Shown here in pieces: positions 56,121 through 64,000 of a stretch of DNA of 64,000 nt. The stretch comes from Arthrobacter sp. efr-133-R2A-120 (GTDB lineage Bacteria; Actinomycetota; Actinomycetes; Actinomycetales; Micrococcaceae), in contig NZ_JARVRF010000015.1 in the NCBI RefSeq assembly GCF_030209835.1, positions 98,485 through 162,484 on the forward strand, given 5' to 3'. The notes under the pieces were generated by a model, which ran no database searches, was not told where the DNA came from, and worked only from the letters and a program-made list of their open reading frames with translations. Numbering within the stretch: the stretch's first letter is position 1; every line of letters begins with the position of its first letter. The position numbers and the translations under genes are program-made.

Positions 56121-57725
56121 CTACTTGTAGAGGCCTTCCCCGCCGACGCGGACGTTGGTGGGGAGGTAGCCGAACGGGCCGAGGCCGTTCTTGCCGAAGC
56201 TGCGGTCCACCTGCGTGACGCCACCGGCGAAGTTGATCTTTACCGTGGGGGAGAGGGACCCTCCACGGACGCCGTCAACGTTGTCGATGAAGGACTGCAC
56301 CAGGCCGCCCGGCTGCACGTAGTGCGAGTAGGCCTGGAACTGGCGGCCGTTCTGCTGTGCCGACTGGGTGCCGCTCGGGTTGTTCGCCGGCAGGTTCAAG
56401 TCGGTCGGCGAGCCGAGGGCGAGGCCCGAGCTGTTCACCGGCTGGAAGTCCGAACGGACACCGTTGCCAACAAAGCCGTAGACGCCGTCGGGACCACGCA
56501 TGCCATCGGCGTACGTGAACTGGTGGCTGATGGTGAACAGGTAGTACTTGTTCTGGCCGTTTTCATTCTGGATGAAGATCTGCGGGCGCTCGGTCTGGTC
56601 GTTGACGCAGTTGGCGGACAGGATCGGCGGCAGGAAGTGCCACTGGGTCAGGTCCTTGTTGTCCGCGACGGCCAGGCCGACACTCGCGGTCTGGAACCAG
56701 GAACCAGTGGTGGTGTTGACCGTATTCGTGTTTTCGGCGTGGGGATCGCCGGGGCGGTAGCCAAGGTCAGCGTCCGTGCACTTGTACTCGCCGCGGTTTC
56801 CGGCGGTGTTGCCTTCGAAAACCATGTACGTCTTGCCCGGGTGCGCCGGGTCTTCGAAGGTGTACGGGTCACGGAAGGCAAAGCCGGCGTTCTGGGCCTT
56901 GGTCTGGTACAGCTTTCCGTCCGGCTCGAGCAGCTTGGTGTGCTGGAAGCCGTCGAAGGTCACACCGTTCTGGTCGGCGTGGATGTTGCCGAGGGCCTTG
57001 GCGATGACTGCGTCGGGAGCGATCCCGCCGCCGCCCGCGTTGCGCTCTGCACGGTCGTAGAACGTGGTGGCCGTGTAGAACACGTTGACGTGGTCACCCT
57101 GCATGAGGCGGGTGGAACCGGACCATTCGGTGTTGCCGATCGAGGTGTTGTCCAGGAACAAGTGTCCGCCGTAGTTCCACTTGTCCTTCGCGGGGTCTGC
57201 GTTGGTCTTGCGGAAGAAGTAGCCGATGCGGGCATTCCAGTGGCGCTGGTCGAAGCCGTAGCCCGCGTGGCGATCGGCGACGAGGGAGAAGATAACGTCC
57301 CAGCCCTTGTAGCTGATCTGGTTGGCGTTCTGGTCGGTCAGCGACCACGTGTCCCAGACCCAGACGTCGTCGTTCATGGCGGGGAAATCCTTGGGGATTT
57401 CCGGCATGGTGACGTTGGGGCTCATGGAGTTCTGGCCGGGGGCCACGTTCGGATTGCTCTGGGCCATGATCTGCTTGGCATCCGCCCGCGTCCATTTGGA
57501 CGTGAAGGCTGCTGCAGGGTCAAAGGCCTCTTGCGTGTGGACCGTCGGCAGCGGGAATCCCGGCGTCGGGGCCGGCATTGTGGTGGCCGGCTTGTCGGCA
57601 GGCAGGTTTGCCTGGGCTGCCGGCGATGCCATGAGCACCGTGGCAGCCACGCCGGCAGCGGCCGCAAAGGCGGCCGCCGACCGCAGGCGTCGGCGTGGCC
57701 TGTTGGGGGTTGAGTGAGATTTCAT
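56121..57725 (-). CDS. sacB: Levansucrase (GH68)
   Basis: 534 residues from ATG 57725 (GAGAAGAG upstream). Signal peptide ending PAAQA (about residue 40), then a GH68 five-bladed propeller with VWVWDTWSL (nucleophile Asp), FRDPYTFED (transition-state stabiliser) and ERPQIF (acid/base Glu). It converts sucrose to levan and glucose outside the cell, producing a fructan matrix. The promoter has a LacI-type operator at 57985. The partner GH32 gene lies downstream. Confidence 0.93.
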   Translation of the reverse strand: MKSHSTPNRPRRRLRSAAAFAAAAGVAATVLMASPAAQANLPADKPATTMPAPTPGFPLPTVHTQEAFDPAAAFTSKWTRADAKQIMAQSNPNVAPGQNSMSPNVTMPEIPKDFPAMNDDVWVWDTWSLTDQNANQISYKGWDVIFSLVADRHAGYGFDQRHWNARIGYFFRKTNADPAKDKWNYGGHLFLDNTSIGNTEWSGSTRLMQGDHVNVFYTATTFYDRAERNAGGGGIAPDAVIAKALGNIHADQNGVTFDGFQHTKLLEPDGKLYQTKAQNAGFAFRDPYTFEDPAHPGKTYMVFEGNTAGNRGEYKCTDADLGYRPGDPHAENTNTVNTTTGSWFQTASVGLAVADNKDLTQWHFLPPILSANCVNDQTERPQIFIQNENGQNKYYLFTISHQFTYADGMRGPDGVYGFVGNGVRSDFQPVNSSGLALGSPTDLNLPANNPSGTQSAQQNGRQFQAYSHYVQPGGLVQSFIDNVDGVRGGSLSPTVKINFAGGVTQVDRSFGKNGLGPFGYLPTNVRVGGEGLYK

Positions 57726-57984
57726 GCTTGCTCTTCTCGCGGAGGTTGGACTACGTGGAATGGGCGCAAGCCCTGGTCCGAACTCCGGCGTTCCCGGTAA
57801 CACCAATGGCGTCGTCAGGAACGCCATCGTGTCGGGTGGATGGGGGATTCTTAGGAAGCCCCCATCCTTCGGTCCGGCACGTCGACTTGCCGGGACCGTT
57901 CAAAGCTTGACGTGCGCTGGATGCGGTTGCAACCCGTGTTTCGAGCGCCGTTCCGGGCCTTAGGCAACATGTCAGACATATGTG

Positions 57985-57998
57985 CGCAAGCGTTTACA
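57985..57998 (-). promoter_or_regulatory. LacI-family operator upstream of levansucrase
   Basis: On the minus strand TGTAAACGCTTGCG matches the LacI/CRE consensus TGNAANCGNTTNCA at 9 of 10 fixed positions. It lies about 260 bases before the levansucrase start. No LacI gene is adjacent; the nearest is at 44.2 kb. Confidence 0.55.
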
Positions 57999-58180
57999 TT
58001 CTTACACCGCGCGCGTGCCATGGAAAGCGCGACGGGTCAAATGTTTCTGAATAAATCTGATTTATTTTTAAAGTTCACATGCCATTAACGCGGGGGCGAA
58101 TTGACTTGACAGGCGTCGGAAAATTGCTGTGGCGACGACTGTCGTTGGTGGGATTCGTGGTCGGCTGCAGCGGGATGCAA
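57999..58180. other. AT-rich upstream region of the levansucrase gene
   Basis: Part of the ~506-base gap between levansucrase and ycnI. No ORF is supported. An AT-rich inverted repeat, AATAAAT-ctg-ATTTATT (58050-58066), stands out against the high-GC surroundings and may be an upstream promoter element. The remainder shows nothing recognisable. Confidence 0.4.
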
Positions 58181-58213
58181 AACTGCCCGCGCCGGGGTCC
58201 GGTGCGGGCAGTT
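58181..58213 (-). terminator. Rho-independent terminator of the ycnI operon
   Basis: AACTGCCCGC pairs with GCGGGCAGTT. In the minus direction the stem is followed by TTTT. It lies 19 bases beyond the ycnI stop. Confidence 0.85.
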
Positions 58214-58231
58214 CGCTTGTTCGATGTGAGG

Positions 58232-58996
58232 CTAGTTGGCCTTCGTGGAGCGGGTTCGCACCAGGGCGGTGACGCCTGCGGCCAGGCCGATGAGGCCAGC
58301 CGCGAGTCCGAACCAGCCAGCCGTGGATCCGGCGTCGCTGGATGTCGCCGATGCTGCAGCTGACGGGGCTGACGGGGCTGACGGGGCTGACGGGGCCGGG
58401 GTCGCGGACGGGGACGCCGTGGCCGTCGCGGATGCCGCGGCTTCGTCGCTGGCTGTGGTCACGAAGGAGGGTGCCGGGTGCTCGGGTTCGGGCTGGCCTT
58501 TGACGGTCTTCTCGTCCCACTTCACCACCGTGCCGTCGGTGTACGTCTGGGTGGCCGGCAGCGTCACGGTGGTGCCGGCGTCGGGCAGGACACCCACGGA
58601 GATCGAGAAGGCCTGGTATTCGTTCTGGCCGATCTGGTGTGCGGCGTCCGCGGTCCAGACGACCGAACTGATCGCTTTGGTCACCGTTGCACCGGCGACA
58701 GTGACGGGCTTTGGCAGGGTGGTGGTGACGAGCTCGGCCGTCCAGCCCTCGACCGGCTTCACGGACACCGAGTTGAAGGGTGCGTCCGTCGGCAGTGAGA
58801 CCTCTAATTTGTTGGTCTTGGCCGTCGGGGATTCGTTGGGAACGTTGAAGGTCAGATGGGTGTAGCCGCCCGCTGCCGGGTCGTCGGGATTGACGTTGAC
58901 GTGCGCGGACGCGGCTGAGACGCCGAAGGCGAGCAGCCCGGCGGCCATCGTCGCGGCGCAGGCGGTTTTGAGGGTACGGCGGTGGGTAGTCTTCAT
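58232..58996 (-). CDS. YcnI-like copper-associated membrane-anchored protein
   Basis: 254 residues: signal peptide ending SAASA, mature N-terminus HVNVNPDD (N-terminal His as in YcnI/DUF1775 proteins, where it helps bind copper), a beta-sandwich domain (about 32-170), an Ala/Ser/Pro linker with repeated APS units, and a C-terminal membrane helix (about 225-245) with a short basic tail. Extracytoplasmic copper binding is the known property of the family. Its start overlaps the stop of the upstream membrane-protein gene by ATGA. The ALA-SER-PRO linker DNA contains a short repeat (GACGGGGCT, four copies at about 58358-58395). Confidence 0.88.
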   Translation of the reverse strand: MKTTHRRTLKTACAATMAAGLLAFGVSAASAHVNVNPDDPAAGGYTHLTFNVPNESPTAKTNKLEVSLPTDAPFNSVSVKPVEGWTAELVTTTLPKPVTVAGATVTKAISSVVWTADAAHQIGQNEYQAFSISVGVLPDAGTTVTLPATQTYTDGTVVKWDEKTVKGQPEPEHPAPSFVTTASDEAAASATATASPSATPAPSAPSAPSAPSAAASATSSDAGSTAGWFGLAAGLIGLAAGVTALVRTRSTKAN

Positions 58997-59715
58997 GGCA
59001 ATGGTGCCCTTTCACAAAGGAAAAGCGGTTGGGGACCGGGCGGACGGAGGTCCGGACCGGTGAAGGCAGCGAGTTGCCGCCTGTCCCTGCCCGCAGATGA
59101 AAGGGGGCAGTCACAGGCGGCCGGAACCAGGGCAGGCGGGCCGCGCCGGGAGGGAAGCCGAAGGCCGGGGAGGCTGCGGGAACGCACAACCTGGGTCGGG
59201 CACGGAGCGGGGGTGCGAAGTGGGTGGATCGCTCTTGGAGCGGGCAGTTGGACTAACGGGCGCAGCCACGCCGCCAATGCCCATAGTGCTTGTTCGCCGC
59301 GCGCGAGGACCAGGGCCGTGCCCAAGGTTGCGAGTGTGTGCGCAGCGAGCATTTGCCAGTCGCTGGCCGAGGCGTGGGTTGAGGCGATGGCGCTTACGGT
59401 ATCCGGGGCTGGCGCCAGTGGAACATGTCCTGCATGCCCGGACTGCAACGGTTGCGCGGTGGAAGTTCCAGATAGCGCACAGAACGCCCAGTGAAGGCAG
59501 AGTTGCCCGGCCCCCAGTAGCCCGGCGAAGACTGGCAGCGAAAGCCGGGCACGCGTCAGGATGGCGACGGGGAGGATTGTCAGGGCACAGAGCGCCGTCA
59601 GAATGGCCGGTGCCGGAAGGTTTCCGCCGCCGGCAAGGTGCCCACCCGCGGCAAAGCCCAGAATGATTGATCCGATCAGGCCCGTTCGCAAGAACCGGAA
59701 AGGCGCGGATGTCAT
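58993..59715 (-). CDS. Membrane protein upstream of ycnI, function unknown
   Basis: 240 residues from ATG 59715 (GGAAAGGA upstream). About four hydrophobic helices occur in the first 160 residues, with two His-rich spots between them (GHAGHVPL and HASASDWQMLAAH), then a Pro/Arg-rich, possibly disordered cytoplasmic tail of about 75 residues. The histidines and the coupling to ycnI by ATGA suggest a metal-related, probably copper, role. No family is firmly recognised. Confidence 0.75.
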   Translation of the reverse strand: MTSAPFRFLRTGLIGSIILGFAAGGHLAGGGNLPAPAILTALCALTILPVAILTRARLSLPVFAGLLGAGQLCLHWAFCALSGTSTAQPLQSGHAGHVPLAPAPDTVSAIASTHASASDWQMLAAHTLATLGTALVLARGEQALWALAAWLRPLVQLPAPRAIHPLRTPAPCPTQVVRSRSLPGLRLPSRRGPPALVPAACDCPLSSAGRDRRQLAAFTGPDLRPPGPQPLFLCERAPLP

Positions 59716-59823
59716 GATCGGCGGTCCTTTCCGGTTCGAGCGCTGTGGCGGAGAATCAGTCAAATTCTACCGGGGCTGCTTAGTCCGGAATTGCCGGGGA
59801 GCCTCGACGCCCCGGGTGCTCGA

Positions 59824-60642
59824 TCAGAGCTTGGCGATGATGTCCGCCAGGAGGCGCGAAATGCGTGCGCCCGCCGTCTGCCCCGCCTCGATGACTTCCT
59901 GATGGCTCAGCGGTACCGGGCTGATGCCTGCGGCGAGGTTGGTCACGAGGGAGATGCCGAAGACTTCCATGCCCGCGTGCCGGGCGGCGATGGCTTCCAG
60001 GGCGGTGGACATGCCCACCAAATCCGCGCCGATTCGCTTGGCGTATTGGACCTCGGCCGGCGTTTCGTAGTGCGGGCCGGTGAACTGGGCGTAGACGCCT
60101 TCGTCGAGCGTGGGATCCACTTCGCGGGCCAGGCCGCGGATGCGCGAGGAGTACAGGTCCGTGAGGTCGACGAACGTGGCGCCTTCAAGGGGGGAAGCCG
60201 CTGTCAGGTTGATGTGGTCACTGATCAGCACAGGAGTTCCAGGGGTCCAGGCTTCATTCAGGCCGCCGCAGCCGTTGGTCACCACGAGGGTCTTGCATCC
60301 GGTTGCCGCAGCCGTGCGCACGCCGTGGACAACTGCGCGGACGCCCTTGCCTTCGTAGTAATGGGTACGCGCACCCAGGACAAGGGCGCGCTTGCCCTCC
60401 TTCGTCAGGACCGAGCGGATGGTGCCCACATGCCCCTCAACGGCAGGCGCGTGGAAGCCGGGAACTTCCGACGCCGTGAGGGTCGCCGTCGTTTCGCCTA
60501 TGAGATCCGCAGCCGCGCCCCAGCCTGAGCCGAGCACGAGCGCGACGTCGTGCGATTCGACGCCTGTCTCCGCCGCGATGTAGTCGGCCGCAGCTTTGGC
60601 GGCCTCGAATGGGTCTGTGTTCATCAGCTCTGTGTTACTCAC
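59824..60642 (-). CDS. punA: Purine-nucleoside phosphorylase (trimeric, PunA type)
   Basis: 272 residues. Motifs of the trimeric PNP family are VLGSGWG, ARTHYYEGKG, LVVTNGCGGLN, LISDHINLT, GPHYETPAE and VGMSTALEA. It phosphorolyses inosine/guanosine and deoxy analogues to base and (deoxy)ribose-1-phosphate. The GTG start at 60642 is favoured because TAGTTT lies six bases upstream, predicting a leaderless mRNA starting at the GTG; ATG 60624 is the alternative. It is divergent from the quinone dehydrogenase gene. Confidence 0.92.
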   Translation of the reverse strand: MSNTELMNTDPFEAAKAAADYIAAETGVESHDVALVLGSGWGAAADLIGETTATLTASEVPGFHAPAVEGHVGTIRSVLTKEGKRALVLGARTHYYEGKGVRAVVHGVRTAAATGCKTLVVTNGCGGLNEAWTPGTPVLISDHINLTAASPLEGATFVDLTDLYSSRIRGLAREVDPTLDEGVYAQFTGPHYETPAEVQYAKRIGADLVGMSTALEAIAARHAGMEVFGISLVTNLAAGISPVPLSHQEVIEAGQTAGARISRLLADIIAKL

Positions 60643-60769
60643 TGGTACAAACTACAGTGCTGCGCGCGCTGTTGAACAGGGCGGTGTTGGCTAGGTAAAC
60701 GGCCTTTACAGGCGTTCTCAGGTGGGGCTTAGTGGCAGGTCCGCCCGCATTAAGTGAGAATGGAACATT

Positions 60770-62185
60770 GTGACCATGCATCCTGACTTCAGCTCACCAC
60801 GAATCGCGATCCTGGGCGGAGGTCCAGGCGGATATGAAGCGGCCATGGTCGCGGCCCACTTGGGAGCGCGGGTGACGCTCATCGAGCGCGCCGGGCTCGG
60901 CGGCTCGGCCGTCCTCACCGACGTCGTACCTTCCAAAACCCTGATCGCGACGGCGGATCTCATGACCCGCGTCGGCGAGGCGGGGGAGCTGGGAGTCAAG
61001 TTCGCGGTCGACGGCAGTGACGTGGCGCCGGGCATGCGCGCGGACCTCGGCCACATCAACGACCGCGTCCTGCACCTCGCGCGGGAGCAGTCGGACGACA
61101 TCCGGGTGGGCCTTGAGCACCTTGGCGTGGAGATCCTGATGGGCTCCGGAAAGCTCCTGGACAACCACACCATCGAGGTCATCACCTCGGACGGCGTCAA
61201 GACGATTACGGCTGACGCCATTCTTCTCGCCGTCGGCGCCCACCCCCGCGAACTGCCCACGGCAAAGCCCGACGGCGAACGCATCCTGAACTGGGCACAG
61301 ATCTACAACCTCGAGCAACTTCCGGAAGACCTGATCGTCGTTGGTTCCGGCGTAACCGGCGCCGAATTCGCTTCGGCCTACAACGGGCTTGGCTCGAACG
61401 TCACCCTGATTTCGAGCCGCGACCAGGTGCTGCCAGGTTCGGACACGGACGCGGCCCAGGTCCTCGAAGGCGTCTTCAAACGCCGCGGCGTGCGCGTTCT
61501 GTCCCGCTCGCGCGCGGAGGCCGTTGAAAGGACCGACGCCGGCGTGAAGGTGACGCTCGGCGACGGCAGCACGGTCTCGGGCAGCCACTGCCTCGTCTGT
61601 GTTGGCTCCATCCCCAACACTGCCGGAATCGGGCTGGAAGAGGCGGGCGTGGCTGTCACGGAGTCCGGCCACATCAAGGTCGACGGCGTCTCCCGCACCA
61701 CGGCGCCGAACATCTACGCCGCTGGCGACTGTACGGGGATCCTGGCCCTCGCCTCGGTCGCTGCCATGCAGGGCCGCATTGCAGTTGCTCATTTCCTGGG
61801 CGACGCCGTCATGCCGATCAAGCTCCGCCAAGTGGCCTCAAACATCTTCACTTCGCCGGAAATCGCCTCCGTGGGCGTCTCCGAAGCCGACCTCGAATCG
61901 GGCAAGTACCAGGGCGACGTGGTCATGCTGTCCCTGCTGAGCAATGCCCGCGCCAAGATGCGCAACACCAAGGACGGCTTCGTCAAGATCATCGCGCGCA
62001 AGGGTTCGGGCACTGTGATCGGCGGCGTCGTCGTCGGACCGAACGCCTCCGAGCTCATCTACCCGATCGCGGTTGCCGTGAAGCAGAAACTACACGTCGA
62101 CGACCTCGCGAGCACCTTTACGGTGTACCCCTCCTTGACCGGGTCGATCTCGGAAGCGGCGCGACGGTTGCACGTGCATATGTAG
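60770..62185 (+). CDS. NAD(P)H-quinone dehydrogenase (LpdA-like flavoprotein without redox disulfide)
   Basis: 471 residues (GTG 60770, or 469 from ATG 60776). It has the fold of pyridine nucleotide-disulfide oxidoreductases: AILGGGPGGYEAAMVAA (FAD), VVGSGVTGAEFA (NAD), IYAAGDCTG and the C-terminal dimer domain with YPSLTGSISEAARR. The CxxxxC disulfide of lipoamide dehydrogenases is replaced by GGSAVLTDVVPSK, as in the Mycobacterium tuberculosis LpdA (Rv3303c) group, which reduces quinones rather than lipoamide. It is a single gene followed by a strong terminator. Confidence 0.9.
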   Translation: MTMHPDFSSPRIAILGGGPGGYEAAMVAAHLGARVTLIERAGLGGSAVLTDVVPSKTLIATADLMTRVGEAGELGVKFAVDGSDVAPGMRADLGHINDRVLHLAREQSDDIRVGLEHLGVEILMGSGKLLDNHTIEVITSDGVKTITADAILLAVGAHPRELPTAKPDGERILNWAQIYNLEQLPEDLIVVGSGVTGAEFASAYNGLGSNVTLISSRDQVLPGSDTDAAQVLEGVFKRRGVRVLSRSRAEAVERTDAGVKVTLGDGSTVSGSHCLVCVGSIPNTAGIGLEEAGVAVTESGHIKVDGVSRTTAPNIYAAGDCTGILALASVAAMQGRIAVAHFLGDAVMPIKLRQVASNIFTSPEIASVGVSEADLESGKYQGDVVMLSLLSNARAKMRNTKDGFVKIIARKGSGTVIGGVVVGPNASELIYPIAVAVKQKLHVDDLASTFTVYPSLTGSISEAARRLHVHM

Positions 62186-62216
62186 GTTGTTGTTCGCATT
62201 CGGATCTGCGACACAG

Positions 62217-62260
62217 AAAATGCCCCACGACGCGCGTATTCGCGTGTCCTGGGGCATTTT
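62217..62260. terminator. Rho-independent terminator
   Basis: AAAATGCCCC pairs with GGGGCATTTT, continuing imperfectly into ACGACGCG/CGCGTGTC, with A and T tracts for both directions. It follows the quinone dehydrogenase gene. Confidence 0.9.
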
Positions 62261-62374
62261 GCGTCGCGTGAAACCAGATGCGCGTCCTCGGCACCCAACC
62301 CCAATGCGTTTATACCCTCGCTGAGTACGTAGGCAAGCGGCGTGGTCAGCGTTGCGTTTGCTAGCGTCGAGCAC

Positions 62375-63361
62375 ATGCTGTCTATCTACCCGCCCAAATT
62401 TCGTCGCGGTGACTTTGTGCGGGTGGTCGCGCCCGCACTGAGCCGCGCCGTGGTCATGGAGCACGACCACACCAGCCGCATCGAGGGGCGTTTCGCCGAA
62501 ATGGGGTTGCGGCTTTCCTTCGGGGAGCACGTCGACGAAATGGATGGGCTTCTTTCGTCGTCGGTGCAGTCGCGTGTTGACGATCTTCATGCGGCCTTCT
62601 CGGATCCGGAAGTAACGGGAATCCTGACAGTCATTGGTGGATTCAGCAGCAACGAATTGCTTCCGTATCTCGACTGGGAGCTCATCGCGGCGAACCCGAA
62701 AATCCTGTGTGGCTACTCGGACATCACGGCACTTCAGAACGCCATCTACGCACGCACCGGACTGGTGACATACTCCGGGCCGCACTGGTCCACATTTGGC
62801 ATGCGGGACCACTTTGCGGAGACTCAGGCCTGGTTCATGGAGGCGCTCTTTGGCGGGGAGCCCATGGACGTGCGTCCGGCCACGGCTTGGACGGACGATG
62901 CATGGTTCCGTGACCAAGACGGCCGAACGGTGATTCCCGGCGATGGCTGGTGGCCGCTGCAACGCGGTGCCGCGAGCGGACGGATTGTGGGCGGAAACCT
63001 GTGCACGCTGAATCTCCTCCAGGGAACGGCCAACATGCCATCTTTGGAAGGAGCACTCCTCTTCGTGGAGGACGACTTCGAAAGCCACCCGGCTACATTT
63101 GCGAGGGACCTGACCTCTCTCCTGCAGACGCCTGAGGCAAAGGGAGTTCGGGGTCTCGTGATAGGACGCTTTCAGCAGGCAAGCCGAATGACCCGGGATC
63201 TGCTGGCACTGATAGTTGCCAAACATTCCGTCCTTTCCGGCCTTCCCGTGCTCGCCAACGTTGATTTTGGCCATACCTCGCCTATCTTCACCTTCCCGAT
63301 CGGAGGCGACGCCGAAGTCTCGGTCGGTGAATCAAGCACTTTGAGGATCACGCGCCACTGA
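62375..63361 (+). CDS. S66-family peptidase (LD-carboxypeptidase/MccF-like)
   Basis: 328 residues from ATG 62375; an in-frame GTG at 62342 is possible, but family members begin near the YPPKFRRGD block. The nucleophile Ser is in CGYSDITALQ, the Glu is in LFVEDDFES, and the His is in VDFGHTSPIF, completing the Ser-Glu-His triad of S66 enzymes. WWPLQRGAASG in the specificity region is more like the MccF (microcin C7 self-immunity) subgroup than murein LD-carboxypeptidases. It may cleave acyl-sulfamoyl-adenylate-like antibiotics or wall tetrapeptides. It is a single gene. Confidence 0.88.
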   Translation: MLSIYPPKFRRGDFVRVVAPALSRAVVMEHDHTSRIEGRFAEMGLRLSFGEHVDEMDGLLSSSVQSRVDDLHAAFSDPEVTGILTVIGGFSSNELLPYLDWELIAANPKILCGYSDITALQNAIYARTGLVTYSGPHWSTFGMRDHFAETQAWFMEALFGGEPMDVRPATAWTDDAWFRDQDGRTVIPGDGWWPLQRGAASGRIVGGNLCTLNLLQGTANMPSLEGALLFVEDDFESHPATFARDLTSLLQTPEAKGVRGLVIGRFQQASRMTRDLLALIVAKHSVLSGLPVLANVDFGHTSPIFTFPIGGDAEVSVGESSTLRITRH

Positions 63362-63394
63362 CGACGGAGAAATCTGTAAGCGGACTTACTCCCT

Positions 63395-63643
63395 TTAGAT
63401 TTCGCGGCGATGACCGGCCTGAACGACGACGATGACGAGTCGGCCGTCGTCGATCCGGTAGAGCACCCGATAATCTCCCGTTCGGACGCGCCACTCGACC
63501 CGCCCTGCCAGCTTCTTGACGCCGGGCGGGCGTGGAGTCTCGGCCAGCAACTCGATGGCTGCTTGGACCCGGCGGCGACCCTCGGGAGGAAGCTTGCGCA
63601 GTTGCCGAAGGACCGCTGGCAGGACCGTGATGTTGTAGCTCAC
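63395..63643 (-). CDS. RelE/ParE-family toxin
   Basis: 82 residues from GTG 63643, one base after the antitoxin stop. Motifs: YNITVLPAVLRQLRKLP, VKKLAG..EWRVRTGDYRVLYRIDD and the ending QAGHRREI, typical of RelE-type ribosome-dependent mRNA endonucleases (the Arg and C-terminal His/Arg residues form the active site). The frame continues 5' to 63691 inside the antitoxin gene and is not needed. It is the second gene of a toxin-antitoxin pair. Confidence 0.9.
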   Translation of the reverse strand: MSYNITVLPAVLRQLRKLPPEGRRRVQAAIELLAETPRPPGVKKLAGRVEWRVRTGDYRVLYRIDDGRLVIVVVQAGHRREI

Positions 63644-63644
63644 G

Positions 63645-63857
63645 TCAGGCCAGATCGCGCTTGACGTCCTCCCAGGGGATAGGGGTCTCACCGGTCTGTT
63701 TCATCTCCTCCCATGCCATGTTGACGGCCCGGATGTCTTCAAGTTCTTCCGCGGCTTCGCGAAGGTGCTCCAGCTCGGCGGAATCAATCACTGCCGCGAC
63801 CCGAATTCCGCGGCGAGTGAGGAATACCGGTTCGCGCTCACGATGTGCCGTGTCCAC
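63645..63857 (-). CDS. Phd/YefM-type antitoxin, N-terminus uncertain
   Basis: 70 residues from GTG 63857. REPVFLTRRGIRVAAVIDSAELEHLREAAEELEDIRA is the usual C-terminal two thirds of Phd/YefM antitoxins (split here: REPVFLTRRGIRVAAVID at residues 8-25). The usual ~30-residue N-terminal DNA-binding part would lie upstream. The frame stays open for about 90 bases before 63857 and translates to plausible residues (VRNVRFAALDVAIVDTAHRE), but no ATG, GTG or TTG is present there. The gene may be start-damaged or use a rare start such as ATA. It would neutralise the RelE-like toxin and autoregulate. Confidence 0.75.
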   Translation of the reverse strand: MDTAHREREPVFLTRRGIRVAAVIDSAELEHLREAAEELEDIRAVNMAWEEMKQTGETPIPWEDVKRDLA

Positions 63858-64000
63858 AATGGCTACGTCAAGTGCAGCAAAACGTACGTTGCGTACAGAA
63901 CTGTCGATAACGTATTTTCTGTTCCAGATCGGAAGCGGGTTATTTTGATGCTCCTATAGCTGTCAATGGTCGTTGAGCCAGCTTTCGTAGCGTTGGTGAA
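63858..64000. other. Window end, no gene assigned
   Basis: Apart from the possible 5' extension of the antitoxin, I see no gene in this segment. Confidence 0.4.

Noticed and set aside
55857..57713. 618-codon open frame on the plus strand
   Set aside because: Antisense to the levansucrase and levanase genes; an artefact of high GC codon bias.
58358..58395. Short direct repeats GACGGGGCT as a possible CRISPR or minisatellite
   Set aside because: They encode the APS repeats of the YcnI linker; there are no spacers and the repeats are in frame.
62090..63274. 394-codon open frame on the minus strand
   Set aside because: Crosses a strong terminator and lies opposite the S66 peptidase gene.
1..64000. 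tRNA, rRNA, IS elements, prophage, CRISPR arrays
   Set aside because: I looked for characteristic tRNA arms, transposase motifs and regularly spaced repeats and saw none; a dedicated scan would be needed to exclude small RNAs.

Overview
The window is a stretch of high-GC actinobacterial chromosome. Gene content and protein style point to Arthrobacter sensu lato (Micrococcaceae): mfd beside an SCO4848-like membrane protein and a DUF2505 protein, nirBD with a HemD-type regulator, levansucrase with levanase, SufSU, and frequent GTG, TTG and leaderless starts. The genus is inference, since no rRNA or other marker gene is present. I saw no tRNA, rRNA, CRISPR array, insertion sequence or prophage.

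Region 1 (1-30.5 kb) looks like a cell-surface and exopolysaccharide region. Four consecutive genes encode very large LuxR-type regulators of the ATPase/TPR/HTH (LAL, MalT-like) architecture; the first is cut by the window edge. They are followed by a UDP-sugar dehydrogenase, an NAD-dependent epimerase/dehydratase, a secreted NodB deacetylase anchored by three SLH domains, a small lipoprotein, a 28-residue ORF, a GH18-like protein, a second NodB protein that has lost metal-binding residues, a processive family 2 glycosyltransferase, a paralogue of the lipoprotein and a fifth LAL regulator. sufS-sufU, a 45-residue membrane peptide, a small membrane protein and a pyruvyl-transferase/glycosyltransferase pair complete the region. 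SLH domains generally bind pyruvylated wall polymers, so the pyruvyl transferase fits the SLH protein.

Region 2 (30.5-37.5 kb) is housekeeping: nhaA, two small conserved genes, mfd and a YdjM-type membrane hydrolase. Region 3 (37.5-42.1 kb) is a four-gene minus-strand operon for TasA/camelysin-like secreted proteins plus an 814-residue Ig-repeat surface protein, with an intercistronic terminator hairpin after the first gene. Region 4 (42.1-54.1 kb) holds deoC, a NirB-like flavoprotein, a LacI regulator with a sugar porter, the nitrite-assimilation set nnaR-cobA-nirB/nirD and a phosphohexomutase. Region 5 (54.1-64 kb) holds levanase and levansucrase, YcnI with a membrane partner, purine nucleoside phosphorylase, a quinone dehydrogenase, an MccF-type peptidase and a RelE/Phd toxin-antitoxin pair.

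The main discovery is a shared promoter architecture. A 17-bp imperfect palindrome of the form CRRGTA-N5-YACT is centred 43-44 bp upstream of the predicted transcription start and followed, 22-23 bp later, by a TANNNT -10 box. It precedes the third LAL gene, the UDP-sugar dehydrogenase operon, the second NodB/glycosyltransferase operon, the fifth LAL gene and the 45-residue membrane peptide. Related boxes lie upstream of the TasA-like operon. I infer an autoregulated surface/biofilm-matrix regulon run by the clustered LAL proteins. Two of the transcripts appear leaderless, and two operons begin with small ORFs translationally coupled to the first enzyme gene.
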